Below are positions 10,557 to 22,529 of a stretch of DNA of 64,000 nucleotides, piece by piece. The DNA comes from Lasiosphaeria ovina (taxonomy: Eukaryota; Ascomycota; Sordariomycetes; Sordariales; Lasiosphaeriaceae): the NCBI GenBank assembly GCA_033439765.1, contig JAULSN010000002.1, forward strand, positions 7,275,102 through 7,339,101. Reading direction: 5' to 3'. A program made the translations under genes and the position numbers. Below the pieces are notes generated by a model. It had not been told where the DNA came from. It did no database searches and saw only the letters and a program-made list of their open reading frames with translations. Numbering within the stretch: the first letter of the stretch is position 1; every line of letters begins with the position of its first letter.

Positions 10557-12746
10557 TCACATAATGAAGGCAGCTAATCGGCTCCCCATCAGCTCGCTCT
10601 TGGGGAGCTGAACGTCTTTCTTGTCAAAATCATGCAGCAGCAGCCAGCAGATCATGCGAAAGACGAGAGCACACCAGATAGTGTGGCGCCGGATCTCGGT
10701 CGGGGTGGGCGGTATCTTCCGCCACGACTCGGCGCGGCTTCTCATGGTGAAGCCGGTCTGGCGGCGGCTGTGGGCAGGGAACGGATTTCCGGGATCGGGT
10801 GACGACTGGCTACGGGGCAAGGATGGCGTTGATGCAGCAGCGTTTGTTGGCTCCGGAGCCCTGCCATCGTTCTCTTCGCTCTCTTCTGCCAGGGACTGTT
10901 GTTGGACCCCGAGCGGGTTGGTGTTGGGGTGGTTGGGGTTGGTCCCCTCCTGGCTGTGGATGAGACGCGATGCCTCGGCTGCCTGTGGGTCGTGGTGCTG
11001 AGCCGACGTGCTCACGGTACGCAGACGCACCTCGTCAAAGTACTTATCCATCAGAGAAGATTCGCGCTTCTCGTGGGGCACCTTGAGCAAGTCATCAAAC
11101 GAAATTTCTCCCTTGATGATCTCCTGGTCACCGTGCAGATTAGGACGCTGTCTCGCAGACGTCACCGAGCTGGCATCGCCTGTTTCAATGTCTCTCAACG
11201 ACGTGTTGATGGCAAGCAAGACCTCTTGGACGTGCCGGCGAAGGACATCGAGAACAACGTCCTTGGCGTTGCGCTCCTCGCTCAAAACCGACTCATCGAC
11301 GTCGTTGATGACCTTGTGCAGGCTGTTCAATAGGATCGGAGAAAAGTCGCCGTCTTGTTGGGGAAGCTCGCGGTTGAGCTTGCTGGCGCGGTTGGAGATT
11401 TCCACGAGGGCGTCTGGGGGCGCGTAGCTCGCAGACTCTATTTCGTTGATCAGTCGAATGCTGAACTCCTTCAGGAGTCTCCGCAGCGAGAAAGCCTGCT
11501 TGCTGAACGGGAACACGGCTGGGTTGGGCAGATACGTGAATGCCCTGTCTCTCAGATGGAGCGGTCGAGCCAACATTCCCATGACTTCGAAGATGACTGG
11601 CATTTCGGGCGGCGAGGCATTAGGGTTAGCGGCGTGAAGCACAACCCCCGAGAGGCTCGCTGGGCGTTACGGGGCATACAAGAAGGGCGACTAACCTGGG
11701 AAAAGGTGGACATGTTTCTTGGCGTCTTCGGAATAACACTGGGTCGTGTATTCGTTGCAGCGCAGGAGACTCAGAGTCTCGGCAATCTCGACGCGGCTCC
11801 CCAGCTGAAGCGTCTTTAGGTCGGTCTGTTCGTTCACCGGTTGCTTCCAGTGGTCGTCTTCGATTTCGGGGCGGTAGAAGGTGGGCACGTTTCCAAAGCA
11901 GAGCTCCTTTACCTCGGCGGTGGGAATGACGCGGTTCTTGTCGAACCGTGGCCATCCCGGCTTCTCAAAGGTAAATGCCAGGCCAAGGTCGGGCATGCGA
12001 AGGCCCAGCAGACTGTAGCCGTTGCCCTCGGCGCGGTACTTGTTGTTGTCGCGGTCAAACTCCTTCCAGTAGATGCCCAGGACGGCGCACAGCTCGACGA
12101 GGTGGCAGATGGTGGTAGTGGCAAATGGTTTCTTGATGGTGGGGTGCTTCTCGAAGCTGCGCCTCATGGCCTGGATGTTGATGGACAGCGTGACGACACG
12201 TTTATCGAAGGCCGGGGGGTGCACTCCGGTCTGGTGCCACTTCTCCCTCTCCCACTTCTTGGAGTCGCCTTCCATCTTCTGGGCGGCTTCGAGCACGCGT
12301 ATCCAGGTGGCCAGCTCGTTCTTGACGGTGTGCACGGGCTCGCGGGTGAGGCCAGAGCGGCTCCGCGATGTCTTCCTGAGCGCGGCCGTCTCGGGGTCGC
12401 TTGGCAGCCTCTTGACCCTCGTCTCGTCACGGCTTTCGTTTGTGCCCTTGACGAACCAGATGGGGGCGCCCTCGACGGGGCCCTTTTTGTTGTCACTTGG
12501 GGCGAGGAAGATGATGGGGGCCTCGAACTCGACGTCGATGCGGAAAAAGCCGCGCCACTTGAGCTTTGTGTGGTTGGCCCACAAGCCGGCAACCTCTCGG
12601 TCACGGCTCGCGAGCCCAGTCACGCGCGACATGACAGCCTGGACATATTGCAGCACGACGCCCAGCAAGGCAAGGGTCGAGATGACCAGGGCGGCGATAG
12701 CGACCTCGTCTGAGAGCGAATCTGAATTGCTGCTGTTGCTCGACAT
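10557..12746 (-). CDS. modin-like membrane-anchored protein
   Basis: Two minus-strand exons, 12746-11696 and 11596-10557, with an intron at 11695-11597, giving 696 residues. A Ser-rich N-terminus is followed by one hydrophobic segment (about residues 14-36, AIAALVISTLALLGVVLQYVQ). Next comes a globular region with the pattern GLWANHTKLKWRGFFRIDVEFEAPIIFLAP. From memory this organisation (N-terminal anchor, then xxQY, then a Trp- and Arg-rich beta-like block ending in a xPVIFxAP-type strand) is that of fungal proteins annotated as modin. The C-terminal third is charged and Ser/Pro-rich and ends in a second hydrophobic patch (IWCALVFRMICWLLLHDF). Molecular function is unknown. The name is a resemblance, not a proven orthology. 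Confidence 0.7.
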
Positions 12747-13588
12747 GGCCGACTGCCGCCGTGCATACCCGTACTTTTAGTACGGATAAGGTACCTAAGC
12801 ACTCAACCCAAGGCTTGGCTTGGTCTGGCGACTGGACGCCTAACCCTTGACAGTCATCAATGGCGCTGTGGGATTGGATTGTGCGTGAAGGTCCTTGGCG
12901 TCGCGGAGAGGTAAACAAGAACAAACAGCACTCCCATAATATAACCGAGCTAGTCACTTGACAACAAAATGCAGGCCCAAGACAGCGAAAAGAACGGAAG
13001 AGCGCTGGGATTTGGACTAGGTTCCGTAGAAAGGAAGGACGGATTGCATGGAGCGCACTGATGCAGATTTGGGGCCCTCAAAAGCAATAATTAGTAACTA
13101 ACCTGCCTGACGCGGTGCGACTGTACTGCGAGAGCGCCACGCGCCCACCACCCGACCTCAGAGAACAGCCCGCGGGAACCGGGCGCGTCCCACAGCCAGG
13201 CCAAGTCATGCGCCTGAGGCTCATCAGAGCCTCGTGTTAATTAGCGCTGGACTCCAGGGCCTGCTTGTCACTTCCGCTTACACTGCATGCTGCAGCAGGC
13301 TCCCAGGGGGGGGGGGGGGGGGGGGCCAAAAGTCGGCATCAGCTCGACAGGGGGCCATTTCGGGCGCTTGGCCATCGTCAGAATCTGCCTAAGGGTTAGG
13401 GTTACCAACCAAATCACTTCAGAAGTGACACTTCCAACCTTTGGTCCAGGGGCTGAGATATAGTTAAGGTACCTAGCCACCTAAGTATGAATCTCAAGGA
13501 ACCTCGGGTTTGCTCACAAATGTCCAACGATTTGCCTTATTATGCAAATTCAATGACCGCAAGAGCGCCAATACGAGGAAATGTCGAC
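12747..13588. other. intergenic region with poly-G tract and telomere-like repeat
   Basis: Promoter side of the modin-like gene and 3' flank of the membrane-protein gene. It holds a 20-base G run (13306-13325) and a short telomere-like (TTAGGG)2 motif near 13390-13404. No gene seen. Confidence 0.6.
13306..13325 (+). repeat. poly-G homopolymer, 20 bases
   Basis: An uninterrupted run of 20 G, preceded by CCCA and followed by CC. Runs this long are rare in fungal DNA and are prone to slippage in replication and sequencing, so the exact length is uncertain. Confidence 0.9.
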
Positions 13589-14413
13589 TCACGAGTCAGG
13601 CGCCACAAGCTCAAGCGGCATTTCCACCCCATCAAGCTCCTCAACCATTCTGCCGTCTGCCTCGTACATCTTGCCACCACAAGGACCGACTTCCAGCTCA
13701 GCAAGAATCCTATCCTCTGGTTGCAGCTCATGACGCCCCCCCACGGGCACGAATCTTGGCCGGAAAGGGGACTGCGATACGGTGGCTTCCGAAGACTGTG
13801 CTCTAATCCGACGGCGACGTTGCAAGCAAAGACTGACTAGCAAGGCAATCACCAACGCGCACGCTGTGCACACTCCGACTGCGACCCCGGCAATTGTCTC
13901 ACCACTCAGACGGCTCGAGCTAGACGACTCCCAGGTTACGGCACCGCTACTAGGAGACTCCGACTCTGTCGCTCGAGTTTTGATTGTGGATGACTGGTTG
14001 AACGGGAGTTCTAGGGTAGTCGGACCGATAATTCCCGGCGCTGTGGCTCTGGCCGACGTGCTTGTTGCAGTCGAGACTGTGAAGCAGGCAGACCCGGAGC
14101 AGCACGCGGGTATCGACTCCGACTCACCACAGCTGAACCCGGCTTCGCAACAGAAACCTCCCCGGCAACATAGCTGATCTAAACCGCAACATCCTCCCCC
14201 AGAGGATATTCCTAGACATGAAGGTTTCGTTAGACCGGGAATCACTTTCGCACAAGGTGACACCAGGGTAAGGAAGCCAAACGTGCCAGTGCCAGGGTTA
14301 TTCAGCCCAAGAACGCAAAACCCCGTGCCAGGGGGGCAACTTGCAGGCGTCTGGCCTTCTGTGACTGTAACGGTGCGAGCGATGTTGACGTGGGTTGACC
14401 GCGAAGGCTTCAT
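13589..14413 (-). CDS. cysteine-rich single-pass membrane protein (5' end uncertain)
   Basis: Open frame of 274 residues from the only in-frame ATG. A Cys-rich outer region has clustered doublets (GGGCCGLDQLCCRGGFCCEAGFSCG...ACCSGSACF). A Ser/Thr-rich stalk follows, then one membrane helix (VAVGVCTACALVIALLVSLCL), an RRRRIR stop-transfer cluster and a cytoplasmic tail of about 75 residues. This is the layout of a fungal cell-surface protein of type I topology. No signal peptide is visible in front of the Cys-rich part, so an upstream exon has probably been missed; the ATG at 14413 is provisional. A GTGAGT donor-like site overlaps the stop, so the 3' end could also be spliced. Ligand and role are unknown. 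Confidence 0.6.
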   Translation of the reverse strand: MKPSRSTHVNIARTVTVTEGQTPASCPPGTGFCVLGLNNPGTGTFGFLTLVSPCAKVIPGLTKPSCLGISSGGGCCGLDQLCCRGGFCCEAGFSCGESESIPACCSGSACFTVSTATSTSARATAPGIIGPTTLELPFNQSSTIKTRATESESPSSGAVTWESSSSSRLSGETIAGVAVGVCTACALVIALLVSLCLQRRRRIRAQSSEATVSQSPFRPRFVPVGGRHELQPEDRILAELEVGPCGGKMYEADGRMVEELDGVEMPLELVAPDS

Positions 14414-14811
14414 CGAAAGAGGTTGGTAGCGGCCACACAAAAGAAGAAACGATGTTCTAGGTGCGGAGTAGAATGAAGATAACAGGCCGTCATGTTTAAG
14501 GCTGGGAGTGACCTTTCATCAAGATAGCGGTGAACAACTGCGGCTGATCTTTCGTTTCATTCGATAAACAGGTTGGATTGCTTGGCGCACCTTGGCTCTC
14601 GGTGTGCGGTTTGGGACGTGGCAGTGTAGTCCGGTAAAAGCTGCAGGTAGTTACGGCAGAGCGGCCAAACCTTGTCTGCGAAACTTGGAAACTTGGCGGT
14701 AAAATGAAGTTTGCTTGCCAAAAGACTTGGGCGGACTACAGATATACCAGTGGAAATGAAATACCCAGATCTAGTTCTAGGTTCTCGGTGCTCGGCCTGA
14801 TGCAAGGTCGG
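14414..14811. other. intergenic region
   Basis: About 400 bp between two minus-strand genes. It may hide a signal-peptide exon for the membrane protein, but I could not find one with convincing splice sites. Confidence 0.4.
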
Positions 14812-16040
14812 TTAATGCACAAACCTTGACACAGCCTTGTCTAGCTCAGCAACAGCTCTTCTCACCGCACCCATCGGATCACCATCTTTTGCTTGTCGCG
14901 GATCCGCATCAAGAAACCGAGCCTTTTCAAAGAGATGGTGCTGACCTTTGGCCATACAAAGGACCGCCGCTTCATCACCCAGCCACTCGGCTACATCCGC
15001 GCAAACATCTGGGCTTACGTCTGTGTCCTTGTCTCCTTGAATGAATACTGTCAATGGCCAATCGTTTAGCTTGGATTTCTGCAACTCCTCCCTGGCCCAT
15101 TCAAACCCAGGGTCAACGCTGCTGACCAAGGCTGGATACATATTCTCGTAGAGATAGTAATCATAGAGTAAGCCGCGGTTGATATCTTGAGACTCGCTAG
15201 CGGGGGACGGAGGTCGGAGGGGAGGCTGAAAATCCGGGTTCCTCGCCCCACCGGGAAGTAGCTTGTCGGTGAAAAAGATTGCTGTGGCATCATATGGGCT
15301 CATTCCAACCGAAATTGGCTCAGAGACCAGGTGCTCTACGTCCTCTTCGCTGATAGGTTCAGGCGGTATCAGGGTCGAAGAGTTGAAGAAGGTGTGCTGG
15401 AACGTGGGGATCCCGGTGATTGAGAGCAACGCAATGGGCTTGGGATTTAGATGGTGGGCTATGATGGCAGCCAAGAAGAACCCTGATGAGAACTAGTTAT
15501 TGGAATGATCCAAAGACCAAGAGTCCATGGATTAGATGCCAGGATAAGAAGGGTCAATGATTACGAACCAGCACTGGCGCCGCCCACAACGACGTTTCGC
15601 GTATTTCCTTTGGAGCTGGTCCCGTACACGCGGGCAAACTCATAGGCATCTTTTGCATCGTTAAGTAGCCCATCGCCGTCGACTTGAGGGAGTAGACGGT
15701 AGCTAGCGCTCACAAGAGGCCATTTTCGCTGATAGCAGGTCTGGGACGAAGGGCATTGGATTAGAATGCCGCCATTAATTATCTTGGACCCTTGGTCATG
15801 TGATACTAGAGGTAATGAAAGATTCTCCGTACATACCTGGACAAGCCAGGGGGGTACCATGCTCCTCGACCCGCACACGAGGCCGCCCGAGTGGAAGAAG
15901 AGGAAAACCGGGTTGTTGACGGGATAGTCGCCGGCTTCGTAAATGTCGCATTTGAGCGGAACCTGGTGAACAGCATACAAGTGCGTTGACTTTTGAAGTA
16001 GCGCCGTAGGAGGGGTTGTGAGAGACGGGAGAGAAGACAT
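14812..16040 (-). CDS. alpha/beta-hydrolase (lipase/esterase, HSL-like family)
   Basis: Three minus-strand exons, 16040-15837, 15740-15569 and 15482-14812, with introns at 15836-15741 (GTATGT..CAG) and 15568-15483 (GTTCGT..CAG), giving 348 residues. The oxyanion-hole motif FHSGG (about residues 49-53) is a variant of the usual HGGG/HGGA. The nucleophile elbow GGASAG places the catalytic Ser at residue 124. A likely acid lies in IQGDKDTDVSP (Asp 276-280), and the His lies in GQHHLFE (307/308). The second intron splits the nucleophile motif right after the Ser-Ala. The substrate cannot be read from sequence; these enzymes hydrolyse small esters, and fungal members often tailor metabolites. No signal peptide, so probably cytosolic. 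Confidence 0.85.
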
Positions 16041-16926
16041 GACGACAGACACAACAAGTGATGTCTGGATGATAAACTTGAGCTAGGGTGCGAAGCACAG
16101 CGAACTGGAAGGTTTTACGTGTAGAAACGCGTACTGATTAATCGGCGGGGAGTGTTGGTTATGGCCGAGTAATCTTGGATATAGGCTTTGTGGTATACCT
16201 AGGTAAGGTAGGTAGATATCCAGACTCTTTGACTCACTTCAAGTTTGTAGGCCTGTCTGTGCTCCGTCGTAACTCGGCGGGCCGACTTGAAAGCTGCGAC
16301 AAACCCCACCTTTTTGCCTTCTCAAGACCACTTTCCAAAGGCCCCACACGTCATGCGGGGAAAATCTCGAAGACACCAAGCCTCGAATCCGGCTTAGCGT
16401 CTGCCGGTCCCCAGATCCGATCGCTAGCTTCGCTTTGCCAAGAGCACCCACCCGCCGCTGTCCCGTCTGAAATGTGCGCCAGATTGCCAAACTTCGAAAT
16501 ATTTGCTCCCAGTCCAGTCGGTTACACAACACGGAAAAGACGGACCGGCACGGACAAAACCGACCTTGCGAGGCATAGCGACACCAAGAACCGCCAGGCG
16601 AGAAAGAGCGCACGAATAGGACATACACGGGACGATACAGACAAGGTCTCAATTTTGGCGGATGGGCTGCGGGATTGAAGCAAAACGGACAACGGCACTC
16701 TCAGCTTGGCACTCGAGAGCCCGGTGCCGGCTAACGGTTCTGCACGCCGGGTAGCCGCGGCTGTCATCTGCCGCAACTTGCAAGCCCGAAGGGAGTGAAG
16801 GAAGTTTCCTGCCTGCCTCACCTTACGGTACCTAGGCTTCTCGGGCGTCGCGACGGAATACGGAGCGTGGCCGGCCCATGCCTTGAAGCTTGAAGCCACC
16901 CGAACCGCACCAAACTCTGTCCAACC
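16041..16926. other. divergent promoter region
   Basis: About 890 bp between the hydrolase (minus) and the SulP transporter (plus). A 167-codon open frame at 16175-16678 shows no family resemblance and is probably chance in a GC-rich leader. Confidence 0.5.
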
Positions 16927-19479
16927 ATGTCTTCCCGACAAAACCCTCCCCCATCCCGCGCGAGCCAAGGCCACGAACACGCTCCGACAAACCCAAGCGG
17001 CCTTCGGCAAAGTTACAACGCGTCGTCGTATGCCTCTCTTGGCGAAGCTGCCAGCCGCCGCGACAGTCCGCCCCTGTCTCCGACCTCACCGCCCCTAAAC
17101 GTCCACGATGATGCCGTGCCGAGCCTCGCCCTGGCTGGCCCCAGCACCCCGCGTCGTGGCGCCCCGACACATGCGACAGAATTTACAGCCTTGTTGAGCG
17201 GCGAGCTGGACTTTCGGGAGCACGTCCACGATGGCCCATGCAACCACGGCACCTTCTCCCCGCGCCCCACAAGTCCGACTGCTAGTCTACACGCCGACTC
17301 GCACGCCCAGTCCGATTCCGAGTCCGACTCCTTTATACCATCCATGGACGGCATGCTCTCGGGCTTGTCGTCGAATAGCCACAAGGGTTGGAAGAAGCAG
17401 TGGACCTCGAGGATGAAGAGCAAGAAGATGAGCACATCTAGTGTCCTGGCAGAACGCCATGGCATTAAGGACTCTGGGCTGATGTGAGTCCGCCTGCCTC
17501 CCCCCTTTCCCCTGGCTACGGACTGCATGACCCGCTGACGCCTCTTGCTATCGCCAAGGTATCTGTCATACTATCTTCCCGTGCTGGTGTGGGCACGCGA
17601 GTACAGCTGGTCCTACTTCAAGGGTGACTTTGTAGCAGCCCTGACAGTCGCCGGCATGTACGTGCCCATGGCGCTGTCCCTCGCCGACAGCCTGGCCCAT
17701 GTACCGCCTATCAACGGCCTCTACTCTTTCGTCTTGAACCCATTGGTGTACGCCCTGCTGGGTAGCTGCCCGGCCATGATTGTAGGCCCCGAGGCTGCCG
17801 GATCCCTGCTTGTTGGCACTGTCATCAAGTCGACTGTTGACCGCGGCAACGGCGACGACGATGACGCCGTCCTGCACGCTCAACTATGTGGCATCGTTGC
17901 GGGAATGGCTGGCGCCATGGTCTTTGTTGCCGGCGTGGCCCGCCTTGGGTTCATGGACAGCGTGCTCTCTCGTCCGTTTCTGAGGGGCTTCATCAGCGCC
18001 ATTGGCGTTGTGATTGCCGTAGACCAGCTCATCCCCGAGCTAGGCCTAAGCCGATTAGCCGAGGCCAATGGTGTAGGTCACGGCAGTAGCGTTGAGAAGC
18101 TGCGGTTCATCTTTGGCAATCTGGACCACGTCCATGCCCTGACATTTGGAGTGGCCTGTACCAGCTTTGTTGTCATCATGGTCTGCCGCGAGATCAAACG
18201 TCGCCTGCAGCCAAGATATCCTGGCGTCGCCTACGTTCCGGACCGCTTTATTGTTGTTGTGCTATCGGTCGTTATGGCGTACTGGTTTGAGTGGGAGAAG
18301 GCAGGCGTCGCTGTTCTCGGCAAAGTGGAAGCCGCAAGCGGGCACCTGTTTACCTTCCAGTGGCCGTTCAAACTGTCAAACATGACGCACATCCGGGACG
18401 CCACAAGCACGTCGTTTTTGATCGCCCTGCTTGGCTTCTTCGAGTCATCTGTCGCGGCCAAAAGCTTAAACGGAAACACCGCCTTTGCCGGCATTCAGTT
18501 GAGTCCAAACCGCGAGTTGGTAGCCCTAGGCGCAGCAAATCTTGTTGGAGCTTGCTTCATGAGTCTTCCTGCCTTCGGGGGTTATGGCCGGAGCAAAGTT
18601 AACAGGTCAACGGGTGGGAAGACCCCCATGAGTTCGATCATACTCAGCATCCTGACTCTCATCTGCATCCTGTTCCTTCTCCCTTATCTTTACTACCTTC
18701 CGGTAAGTCCAGCCCCGCTAGTCTTTCATGCCCCTCGTAGTTGCCGAGACAGCATTTTTTAACACGAGTAGAAACCCGTCTTATCGTCCCTGATAAGCGT
18801 TGTCGCCTGGTCACTCATTGAAGAATGTCCGCACGATATATCCTTCTTCCTCCGGATTAGAGCTTGGCAGGAACTGGGACTCATGATGGTCATCCTGCTA
18901 TCGACTATCTTCTTCTCGCTTTCCTTTGGTATGGCTATTGGCGTCGGTCTATCCTTCCTCCAGGTCATTCGGCACTCGACGCGGCCTCGGATCCAAATTC
19001 TTGGCCGCATTCCTGGCACAAATCGGTTTGAGAACGCAGAGTCTAATCCAGACCGGCTAGAGTTCATCGAAGGGTGCCTAATCGTCAAGATTCCTGAGCC
19101 GCTGACGTTTGCAAACACTGGAGAGCTGAAGACAAGACTACGAAGACTCGAGCTATATGGCACAAGCCTGGCACACCCCGCATTGCCCAGGCTGAGGAGG
19201 GAGGACTCAAACCACAACATAATATTTGACATTCATGGCGTGACTTCACTGGACGGCAGCGGAACCCAAGTTCTGGAAGAGATTGTCAAAGACTACCGCG
19301 AACGCGGGGTTCGCATATTTTTCAGCCGTATCCCTGCTCCGGATTCCGATGTATGGAGACTTATGGAGCGGAGCGGCATCATTGAGCTTGCTGGAGGAAG
19401 GGACCACTTTGTCGACGACGTTCACGAGGCGCTGAAGATGACCGAGGTCCAGGAGATCGGCGAGCCAGGCCGTGCTTGA
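16927..19479 (+). CDS. SulP/SLC26-family anion transporter with STAS domain
   Basis: Three exons, 16927-17483, 17559-18702 and 18772-19479 (introns 17484-17558 and 18703-18771), giving 802 residues. A long hydrophilic Ser/Pro-rich N-terminal tail (about 185 residues) precedes the membrane domain. The SulP core follows (GDFVAALTVAGMYVPMALSLADSLAHVPPINGLYS, then GPEAAGSLLVGT), with about a dozen hydrophobic segments to about residue 630. A C-terminal STAS domain (about 640-790) contains IIFDIHGVTSLDGSGTQVLEE. Family members carry sulfate or other anions. Fungal members with long N-terminal tails can be vacuolar or have other substrates, so the cargo is left open. No cyclic-nucleotide-binding domain follows the STAS domain. 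Confidence 0.9.
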
Positions 19480-21117
19480 CATCAGTCGCGAGGCGAGATT
19501 GACTGACTGACACCAAAAATTTAGCCGATTGGAATCTGTAATCATCATGGAACCGAATTACGGGCTCTGAGCTACGCCGCGATGCCGTATACGGCGAGTT
19601 CCTGTGCTAGACTAGGACCGCTTGGACACGTTCGAATGAACCCACGACGTCAAATCGGGCCCAGCTTTTAGATATCTAGAATAGAGATGTTTGCATATGG
19701 TCGCAATTCACAGGTCACAACTCGCAAGAGACACCAAGATTCAAGAATGCAGGATTGTATATATCGTTTGTCAACTCTGAGTAGCGTGGGTAGGTGGACA
19801 TGACAATTCTCTGTGATTGCGTGTCCAATTAACAACATGCTGGGTAATTTTCGCTCCGATCTTGTTCCCGGCGGCCCAACGTGCACAATACGAAGTACTT
19901 TGGTCAATCATGAAAAGAGCGGGACGGGAAACGAGGCAACCAGAGAGGGGACTTGCACAGCGCGCGTGTATTAAGGTTATGTTTCTTAGGTAATTCTATT
20001 TGTACGACCTCATAATGCCCTAGCCGATGTTGTCCCATCGCGGCTTCTGGAAGCTCGCTGGTTTGGGATTGGCCGCAGTACGGTACGTAGGGTAGTTACG
20101 TCCGGCGGGTTGCTGTTTCATGCATGTTGGTCATTGAATATTCATGGCCATCACGCAAAACTGGATACGTAGAAAGGGGGGCTGGGGCCATTTTACAGCA
20201 TTCTCCACACTGCGGGTTTTCTTCCGGGTTCGGACTCCGAACCCGGCAGAAAATCTTCGGAGGTATTAATGATTCATGCATGGGTGGATGGAAGCTTGTC
20301 GGGACCGCCGGCGACCATGCCGCAGAGCCGCATACCGACCACGGGTCACGTATTGATATGAACATGGGCATTTCCTGACTTTTCAGGGTGGGATTCTGGT
20401 GGAACCCACGTAACCATGTCCAGAACTTTTGAGGCAGCTGCAGGCAAGGGCAGGGAGTCCCATTCAAGAAACAAGACGACAATTGGGCTGTGCCGGCTCC
20501 TTCCCAGGTATCTAATGAAAACCAATGTCACCGAACTTCCCTATTCAGTTCCGATACCACTTTCCTTAGCGGAATTGGTACCTCCCTGCATAGCCAAGAC
20601 GAGCGGCGCTACATATTGATGTCTGGATTCGTCTCGGAGATTGCATGGATTTGAAGACCTTTGCTGTGCCCGAAGGATTGTCATAAGAGCTTCGAAAAGC
20701 TTGCAACGAAGATCGTCGTAAACAAGTATTATACTAGTAAGGTTAATAACGAGGACGTGACCGACTGATATTTGCGGAATGAGTGGATCCCGAAGGCTAT
20801 TATTGCAGATCCTCGCCGTCTTCCAGCATAACTATGCCACTCATAATACGATAAACCACGTCAGGCATTGTATCGGCAACGAGAGAGAACGGAGACCGGG
20901 CCCATTATAATAGTGGTGTTGAAATCAACTTGGAATCTGAAGCGCTCTTGTCTTGCTGGATGTATAAATAAGGGCAACACCTCGCAGTCTGTCTCTCATC
21001 AATATCAACTCGGCCAGCCCTATCGCACACTGCCTATCATCAATCAACTTTGGATTTCTTTTCTCAACCCGACACGCTCCATTCCGTCACGGCCACGCCA
21101 CCCAGTCCTCAGACAAA
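19480..21117. other. intergenic region
   Basis: About 1.6 kb with no supported gene; short open frames lack resemblance. The distal end is the TATA-containing promoter of the small secreted protein. This gap separates the conserved left part of the window from the accessory right part. Confidence 0.55.
20963..20970 (+). promoter_or_regulatory. TATA box of the small secreted protein gene
   Basis: A strong TATAAATA 155 bp upstream of the ATG at 21118, followed by a pyrimidine-rich leader with TCATCAAT and CAATCAAC motifs. Strong TATA boxes are common in regulated fungal secreted-protein genes. Inferred from sequence and position. Confidence 0.5.
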
Positions 21118-21437
21118 ATGCGGTTCTCAACGTCATCCATCGTTTTTGCCGCCACTGTGCTCTCGGGGCTTGCTACAGCAGCCATACCGGCAGTGTGCTT
21201 CGATATCTGCAACAATGCCTTGCTAGAAGGCAACGCTGTGGGTTGGAGCAATGCCCTTTGCAGGGCCGGCAGCCCGTTCATGCAGTATAAGAGTGGATGC
21301 AATCAATGGTAGGCGTCTCTAGCCAGCCGCCCATAACCCTTCACAACCCAGAGCTAACTCCTGATAGCATCGCGGCTAACGGCGGCGGCAATCTCGCCGG
21401 TACACAATTCGCAAAAGTTGGTCAGTGGTGCAACTGA
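21118..21437 (+). CDS. small secreted cysteine-rich protein (86 aa)
   Basis: Two exons, 21118-21308 and 21368-21437; the 59-bp intron at 21309-21367 splits a Cys codon. The product has 86 residues. Residues 1-21 are a signal peptide (MRFSTSSIVFAATVLSGLATA). The mature part is about 65 residues with six cysteines (PAVC, FDIC, ALC, SGC, NQC, QWC) and ends in QWCN, enough for three disulfides. Size, leader and Cys count are those of fungal effector-like or antimicrobial-like secreted proteins. I do not recognise the family beyond that. Unspliced translation would stop soon after the donor and lose the last Cys residues, which supports the intron. Confidence 0.8.
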
Positions 21438-22529
21438 ATGGCTACACGCTACCTTGGCGCTTGATGTCATGAGAGGTTGGTCTGGGCCTCTGGGCGGGTT
21501 TGTCGTGCTGGATCTCAGGATGACTGGTTGGGATTTAGGAGGGACCAGGAACTGGGTCGAAGAATAAAGGCTTCATGCATATCTACCTAGGTGTGGGTGA
21601 GGACCGGAAGGTGTGTGCAAGACCCTTTCGTCAATAACAGCATTCTTGTTCTATTTGTACTCGTGCCGGCCGATTGAGTTCGACACCACGGCACGGCTTG
21701 AGTCTTCTCAGTGTACGTGTCATCGGAAAATCCATGGTTGTGCCGAACCTTGACGGCCCCGGGCCGTTCAAAGTTCGGGTGTGTGGAGCGGAGCGGCCGG
21801 CATGTGATACGCTAGTTGTAGCCGGATCCGAGAATCTTTCGTGTTGGACTTGTGCTTCGTGCTTCCGCCGGATATTGGCTTTTTTTTCGTAACCAACTTT
21901 AATCTATATATCGCGTGTGTGAGGATATGTGTGCATATAAATACTAAATACCTTAGTCTAGTGCTCCCTAGGTAGGATCTACTTGCATTTCAACCTTATC
22001 TTATCGAACACAATGATGTACCAAAGCTTGAAACAAAAGCAAAAGATGTTTTACTCTGGACCCTGTACTCCGTAGTCCGTATGTAGGTATGTACTGTACT
22101 TCACTGAATGATTAATAGTTATATTCTTGCCTAAGGTATGTACCCCTTATATGCACTGCCCATGTCAGGTGTCAATTCGCGAGACAGTCCACAAACTGTA
22201 AAGAGATGTAACAGACTACCTGGACCCTTTTGAAAAGAAAGCATCATGCGCTTGGCGAAACAAGAACAACATGATAGGGTGAGCTGTAAACCGTCCAATG
22301 TTTGGCCGGGTTGGGCTTAGCGCTTCAGCTGTTTCTCTTGGGCAGCCAAGTCTCTGAGGCAGCAAGTCCAGTTCTGGCAAACGCGCTGCCTATCAGCAGG
22401 CAACTGCGGCTGATGGAAATTGGGGGCCAACCTAGCTCAACTCAGACAAAACACAAACATTTTTCCTCGCAATCAGATACCTATCTCAACTACAGAGTAC
22501 CTTCCCTCAGCACGCAGTATTTAATTAAA
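21438..22529. other. intergenic region
   Basis: About 1.1 kb between two plus-strand genes. Nothing supported inside. The reading frame of the next gene stays open upstream of its ATG for about 230 bp, but from a non-ATG codon. Confidence 0.5.

Noticed and set aside
11841..12713. 290-codon plus-strand open frame opposite the modin-like gene
   Set aside because: An antisense shadow of a well-supported coding exon; no recognisable domain.
16175..16678. 167-codon open frame upstream of the SulP gene
   Set aside because: No family resemblance, unordered composition, and it lies in the promoter/leader between two divergent genes.
22302..22529. Upstream extension of the ADP-ribosylglycohydrolase frame
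   Set aside because: It starts at a non-ATG codon and has no domain content; the family's conserved N-terminus begins soon after the ATG at 22530.
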